A DNA stretch of 64,000 nt, from contig NZ_FPEG01000002.1 in NCBI RefSeq assembly GCF_900117395.1, positions 800,445 to 864,444 of the forward strand, written 5' to 3'. The notes beneath the pieces are model-generated. The model made no database searches and was not told the origin of the DNA. It worked only from the letters and a program-made list of their open reading frames with translations. Shown here piece after piece: positions 60,989-64,000 of this stretch (within the stretch, counting starts at the first letter, position 1; each line of letters begins with the position of its first letter). This DNA comes from Agrococcus sp. Marseille-P2731 (lineage in GTDB: Bacteria > Actinomycetota > Actinomycetes > Actinomycetales > Microbacteriaceae). The position numbers and the translations under genes are program-made.

Positions 60989-62011
60989 GTGCTCGCGATC
61001 CTCGGCTGGCTGCTCGCCATCGTCATCGCCGCGTGCCTGGCGCTCGCGGCGTGGCCGCAGGCGCTCGGCCTCGAGCAGGCGCCCGTGATCGCGCAGGTCG
61101 TCTCGATGCGCATCGGCGTCGTCGGCATCGCGCTCGTGCTCCTGCTGCTGTTCCTGTGCTTCGTCGGCTGGCGACGGGTGCGCCCCTTCGTGCTGGGCGT
61201 GGTCTCGCTGCTGATCGTCTTCGCGCTCGTCTCCACGGGCATCCACGTCTCGCGCGGGCTGGACGCGTCGCAGTCGGTCGACGGCTCGGGCGACGACCTC
61301 GTCGTGCTCACGTGGAACACCCTCGGCGACGAGCCGGGCGTCGACGAGATCGCCCGCATCATCGACGAGACGGGGGCGGATGCGGTGATGCTGCCCGAGA
61401 CGACCCTCACGACGGGCGTCGCGGTCGCCGAGCTGCTGCGAGCGGCGGACAAGCGCTTCTGGGTGCTCACCAACGGCTACTCCCCCGCCTACGGCGCGCT
61501 CAACACCACGCTGCTCGTCTCCGCCGAGCTCGGCCGCTACACCGCCGACCAGGAGGTGGGCGGCACCCGCACCCTGCCGACGGTGGTCGCCCGCCCGCAG
61601 GACGGTGACGGACCGGTGTTCGTCTCGACGCATCCCGTCGCGCCGGTGCCGCAGCAGATGCGCAACTGGCGCGCCGACCTCGAGTTCGTCGCTGGGCTCT
61701 GCGACGGCTCCGACTCCGTGATCATGGGCGGCGACTTCAACTCGACCGTCGATCACTGGTGGGCGCACCGCGCAGCGCTCGCGGACGGCACCATGGGCGA
61801 CCTCGGCGTGTGCCGGGACGCGGCATCGGCGGTCGGCGCGGGCGCGGTCGGCACGTGGCCGACCTGGGCGCCGCCGTGGCTGGGGGCCAACATCGACCAC
61901 GTCGTCGCGACCTCCGACTGGACGCCCGTCTCCGCCCGCGTGCTGACGGGCCTCGACGACTCGGGCACCGATCACCGCCCGGTCGTCGTGCAGCTGCGCC
62001 GCACCGGCTGA
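60989..62011 (+). CDS. Endonuclease/exonuclease/phosphatase family membrane protein
   Basis: A 340-residue protein. Three N-terminal membrane helices (about 2-25, 36-58 and 64-82) anchor an extracytoplasmic EEP domain with TWNTLGDE (metal-binding Asn), MLPETTLT (catalytic Glu), GGDFNSTVDH (Asp/Asn) and GTDHRPVVVQL (Asp-His). It could act on extracellular nucleic acid, phosphoinositides or other phosphodiesters. The GTG start is leaderless. Confidence 0.86.
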   Translation: MLAILGWLLAIVIAACLALAAWPQALGLEQAPVIAQVVSMRIGVVGIALVLLLLFLCFVGWRRVRPFVLGVVSLLIVFALVSTGIHVSRGLDASQSVDGSGDDLVVLTWNTLGDEPGVDEIARIIDETGADAVMLPETTLTTGVAVAELLRAADKRFWVLTNGYSPAYGALNTTLLVSAELGRYTADQEVGGTRTLPTVVARPQDGDGPVFVSTHPVAPVPQQMRNWRADLEFVAGLCDGSDSVIMGGDFNSTVDHWWAHRAALADGTMGDLGVCRDAASAVGAGAVGTWPTWAPPWLGANIDHVVATSDWTPVSARVLTGLDDSGTDHRPVVVQLRRTG

Positions 62012-62039
62012 GCCCGCCACGAGCATCAGCGCCCGGGCG

Positions 62040-62786
62040 TCAGGGGCGAGGGGCGGCGAGGTCGTCGCGGTCGGAGGGCGCGGGCACCAGCTCGTCGATC
62101 GCGGCCAGCACGGCGCGCGCGGCCTCCCGCGTCGCGAGCGGGCGGAAGTGACCGTTCGCGCGCAGCCGCACACCGGTGACGCCCTCGGGGATCTGGTTCT
62201 CGGGGATGTGCGGGTCGATGCCCGGCAGGATCACGCGGATGCGCAGGTCGGCGCCGCGCTCCGCCGCGAGCGCGAGCAGCCGCTCGTCGGTCGGGTCGAA
62301 CTCGCGGATGGCCGGCACCCGCAGCAGCAGCCTCGCCCGGCTCGAGCCCGCGAAGGGCGTCGCGAGCGCGATCAGCCCGGCAGGCTGCGGCGTGGTCGGC
62401 TCCACCGCGCGGTCGATGAGCAGCCGCTTGCCGGAGAGCCCGCCCTTGGAGTGCCCGACGAGCACGACCTGCGCGTGCGGATGCGCGGCGGCGACCCGGT
62501 CGAGCGCGGCACCCACGATCACCGCCGCCTCGCGCACGGGCACCGTGTGCCGGTCGAGCTCCGGCAGGAAGTGCACGGCGTGACCGGCCGCCACCAGGTG
62601 CCGAGCGAGCGGCTCCATGAACGGCCAGCGCTCGATGACGCCGGGGATGAGCACGACGTGGACCCGAGCGCCCGGCATGCCCCGCAGGCGCGGCGGGCGC
62701 GGGTCGAGCGTCGACCGCACGTGCATGCGCGCGGCGAAGGCGTAGTCGCGCGCCCAGACGGCGACCTCCCGCGGCGTGATGCTCAT
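62040..62786 (-). CDS. Lipase-like alpha/beta hydrolase
   Basis: A 248-residue serine hydrolase. VVLIPGVIERWPFMEPLARHL is the oxyanion region, GHSKGG (about 133-138) the nucleophile elbow, an aspartate in the LPGIDPHIPENQ region and a histidine in ANGHFRPL complete a plausible triad. The LIPGVxE pattern resembles triacylglycerol lipase/PGAP1-like proteins. ATG 62786 overlaps the stop of the upstream hydrolase (ATGA), so the pair is co-translated. Confidence 0.82.
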   Translation of the reverse strand: MSITPREVAVWARDYAFAARMHVRSTLDPRPPRLRGMPGARVHVVLIPGVIERWPFMEPLARHLVAAGHAVHFLPELDRHTVPVREAAVIVGAALDRVAAAHPHAQVVLVGHSKGGLSGKRLLIDRAVEPTTPQPAGLIALATPFAGSSRARLLLRVPAIREFDPTDERLLALAAERGADLRIRVILPGIDPHIPENQIPEGVTGVRLRANGHFRPLATREAARAVLAAIDELVPAPSDRDDLAAPRP

Positions 62787-63577
62787 CCGACGAACTCCTC
62801 GAGGATGGCGGCCAGGCGGTCGGCGCCCGTGACGATCGATTCGTGCCCACAGTCCTCGATGGTGCGCAGCGCCCCGTCGGGCAGCGCATCCACCACCTCG
62901 TGCGCCCAGTCCGGTGGGCAGACGCGATCCTGATCGCCGCGGATCACGAGCGCCGGCTGCACGATGTGCGGCAGCGGGGTCCGGAGGTCGTGCTCGAGCA
63001 TCGTGCGCAGCTTGCGGAGGTACCAGCGCGGGCCTGCCCGCAGGTAGAGCCGCGCTCCCACGGCGATGACGATCGGGGGGTCGTTCCTGAGGTCCTGCAC
63101 CATGCGCAGCCCCTGCTGCCACGCAGAGCGCTCGGCCGGGTTCACGGTCGGGGACACGAACGCGACGCGCTCGACGAGCGCGGGATGCCGCGCAGCGACC
63201 TCGGCGACGATCTGCGCGCCCATCGAGTGGCCGACGAGGATCGCCGGCGTCTGCACGAGGGATGCGAGCGCCGCGGCCACGAGGTCGGCGAGCTCCACCA
63301 TCGGCAGCGAGGTGGCCGGTTCGGGTGACTGCCCGAAGCCGGGCAGGTCGAGCGCGACGACGTCGAACGATCGCGACAGCTGCGCCCGCAGCATGCCGAA
63401 GGACTGCTGCCCCATACCGAGCCCGTGCACGAGCACCACCGTCGGCGCTCCCGCCCTGGCCCAGCGGTGGAGCAGCACGACGTGATCGCCCTCGACGTGT
63501 GCCGCGACGCTCGCCCCCGACGCTGCATCGGTCGCGGCGCGCCACTCGGCGAAGGTCGGCCGCGGCGCTGTTCTCAT
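62783..63577 (-). CDS. Alpha/beta-hydrolase fold protein
   Basis: A 264-residue hydrolase with VVLVHGLGMGQQSF (oxyanion loop), LDLPGFGQSP, nucleophile elbow VGHSMGAQI (serine about 133), acid in GDQDRVCPP and histidine in EDCGHESIV. It resembles haloalkane-dehalogenase/epoxide-hydrolase-type or lipase-like enzymes; substrate unknown. The ATG is six bases behind TACCCT (63584-63589, minus strand). Confidence 0.85.
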   Translation of the reverse strand: MRTAPRPTFAEWRAATDAASGASVAAHVEGDHVVLLHRWARAGAPTVVLVHGLGMGQQSFGMLRAQLSRSFDVVALDLPGFGQSPEPATSLPMVELADLVAAALASLVQTPAILVGHSMGAQIVAEVAARHPALVERVAFVSPTVNPAERSAWQQGLRMVQDLRNDPPIVIAVGARLYLRAGPRWYLRKLRTMLEHDLRTPLPHIVQPALVIRGDQDRVCPPDWAHEVVDALPDGALRTIEDCGHESIVTGADRLAAILEEFVG

Positions 63578-63636
63578 CCCTCCAGGGTAGGACGGCGTGC
63601 CTGCGAACCCGCTCCCCCGGCCCTCATCCGCAGGGC

Positions 63637-64000
63637 TCACGGCGCCGGGTGCGCGTCCGCATCGGGCAGCTCCCGCATGGCCCAGAACGGCCCGATCACA
63701 ACGCAGAGCGCCGACAGCAGCTGCCCGACCGCGGCGATCCACATCGTCGGCACGACGCCGAGCCAGGTGCCGAGCACGCCCGCGAGCAGCGCCGCGATCG
63801 GCATGACGCCCCAGACGCAGAACCGCACGGATGCGTTCATGCGGCCGAGGAGGCGCGGCGGCGTGATGCGCTGCCGGAAGGTGACCTGGGTGATGTTGTA
63901 GAGGAGCACGGTGAAGCTGCCGATGAAGCCCTGCACGACGAGCAGCGGGAAGGCGACGGCCGGAAAGGTCGCGGCGAGCGGCAGCATGCAGGCCACCGCG
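63637..64000 (-). CDS. MFS transporter, 3' part only
   Basis: The C-terminal about 120 residues of a membrane transporter, continuing beyond the right edge of the window. Helices include PLLVVQGFIGSFTVLLYNI and VWGVMPIAALLAGVLGTWLG, with TFRQRITPPRLLGRMNASVRF between them, a loop typical of the macrolide-efflux (MefA-like) MFS branch. Start and full length are not visible. Confidence 0.8.
   Translation of the reverse strand, partial: AVACMLPLAATFPAVAFPLLVVQGFIGSFTVLLYNITQVTFRQRITPPRLLGRMNASVRFCVWGVMPIAALLAGVLGTWLGVVPTMWIAAVGQLLSALCVVIGPFWAMRELPDADAHPAP

Noticed and set aside
3503-61388. GGATGCG as a Chi or KOPS sequence
   Set aside because: Occurrences on the two strands look about equal in this window, whereas such signals are strongly polar; kept only as an unexplained over-used word.

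Overview
The window is a very GC-rich, gene-dense piece of an actinobacterial chromosome, most likely from the family Microbacteriaceae (an Agrococcus- or Microbacterium-like organism). The family is inferred from gene content and order: prfB-ftsE-ftsX-smpB, murI-rph-rdgB, DUF3039, DUF3107, UPF0182, the AdnA/AdnB helicase-nucleases, a compact actinobacterial Tad locus with DUF4244, and a block from UPF0182 to a DEAD-box helicase that follows the order of Mycobacterium tuberculosis Rv3193c-Rv3211 as I remember it. Start sites were fixed by Shine-Dalgarno sequences, 4-bp ATGA/GTGA overlaps, or a TANNNT -10 hexamer only 6-8 bases before the start codon, which marks many genes here as probably leaderless.

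Layout. 0.1-6.1 kb (minus): 6-phosphofructokinase, smpB, ftsX, ftsE, a flavin-dependent hydroxylase set inside the cell-division cluster, and prfB. 6.2-9.5 kb: an MFS transporter, a RibD-type reductase and a TetR regulator around a twin-palindrome operator, and two small minus-strand genes. 9.5-14.1 kb (minus): a Tad/Flp pilus or secretion locus. 14.2-18.2 kb: a secreted cell-wall-binding (CWB2 plus Excalibur) protein, a glyoxalase-fold protein, a non-coding stretch built of decayed fragments of two neighbouring genes, an alpha/beta hydrolase and a squalene-cyclase-like protein. 18.2-20.6 kb: flavodoxin-like, 3-hydroxyacyl-CoA dehydrogenase and SDR genes, then tRNA-Leu(UAG) and a DedA protein. 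21.6-24.9 kb (minus): a manganese/zinc ABC importer with its own DtxR/MntR-type regulator. 25-27.2 kb: rdgB, rph, murI. 27.3-30.4 kb (plus): a four-gene osmoprotectant ABC importer. 30.4-39.9 kb: pncB, DUF3039, HtrA protease, aminotransferase and nitrilase, sugar transporter, thiamine-binding protein and AIM24. 40-59.5 kb: initiator tRNA-Met and the mycobacteria-like block (UPF0182, PDZ-Lon protease, DUF2342, a cyclodehydratase-like orphan, UvrD2, NudC, a degenerate kinase, AdnB, AdnA, DUF3107, a ferritin-like protein, a DEAD-box helicase). 59.65-59.90 kb: an array of thirteen 20-bp tandem repeats. 59.9-64 kb: a PHP phosphoesterase, an endonuclease/exonuclease/phosphatase protein, two alpha/beta hydrolases and the 3' end of an MFS gene.

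Themes are core replication and repair (AdnAB, UvrD2, DEAD helicase), nucleotide and NAD metabolism (PncB, NudC, RdgB), metal and osmolyte import, envelope proteolysis and cell division, and one surface-appendage locus. No integrase, transposase or CRISPR array was seen. The features that ordinary annotation would not explain are the 20-bp array, which is stop-free on the minus strand and leaves the PHP frame open deep into the antisense of the helicase, and the mosaic of gene fragments at 16.0-16.2 kb.
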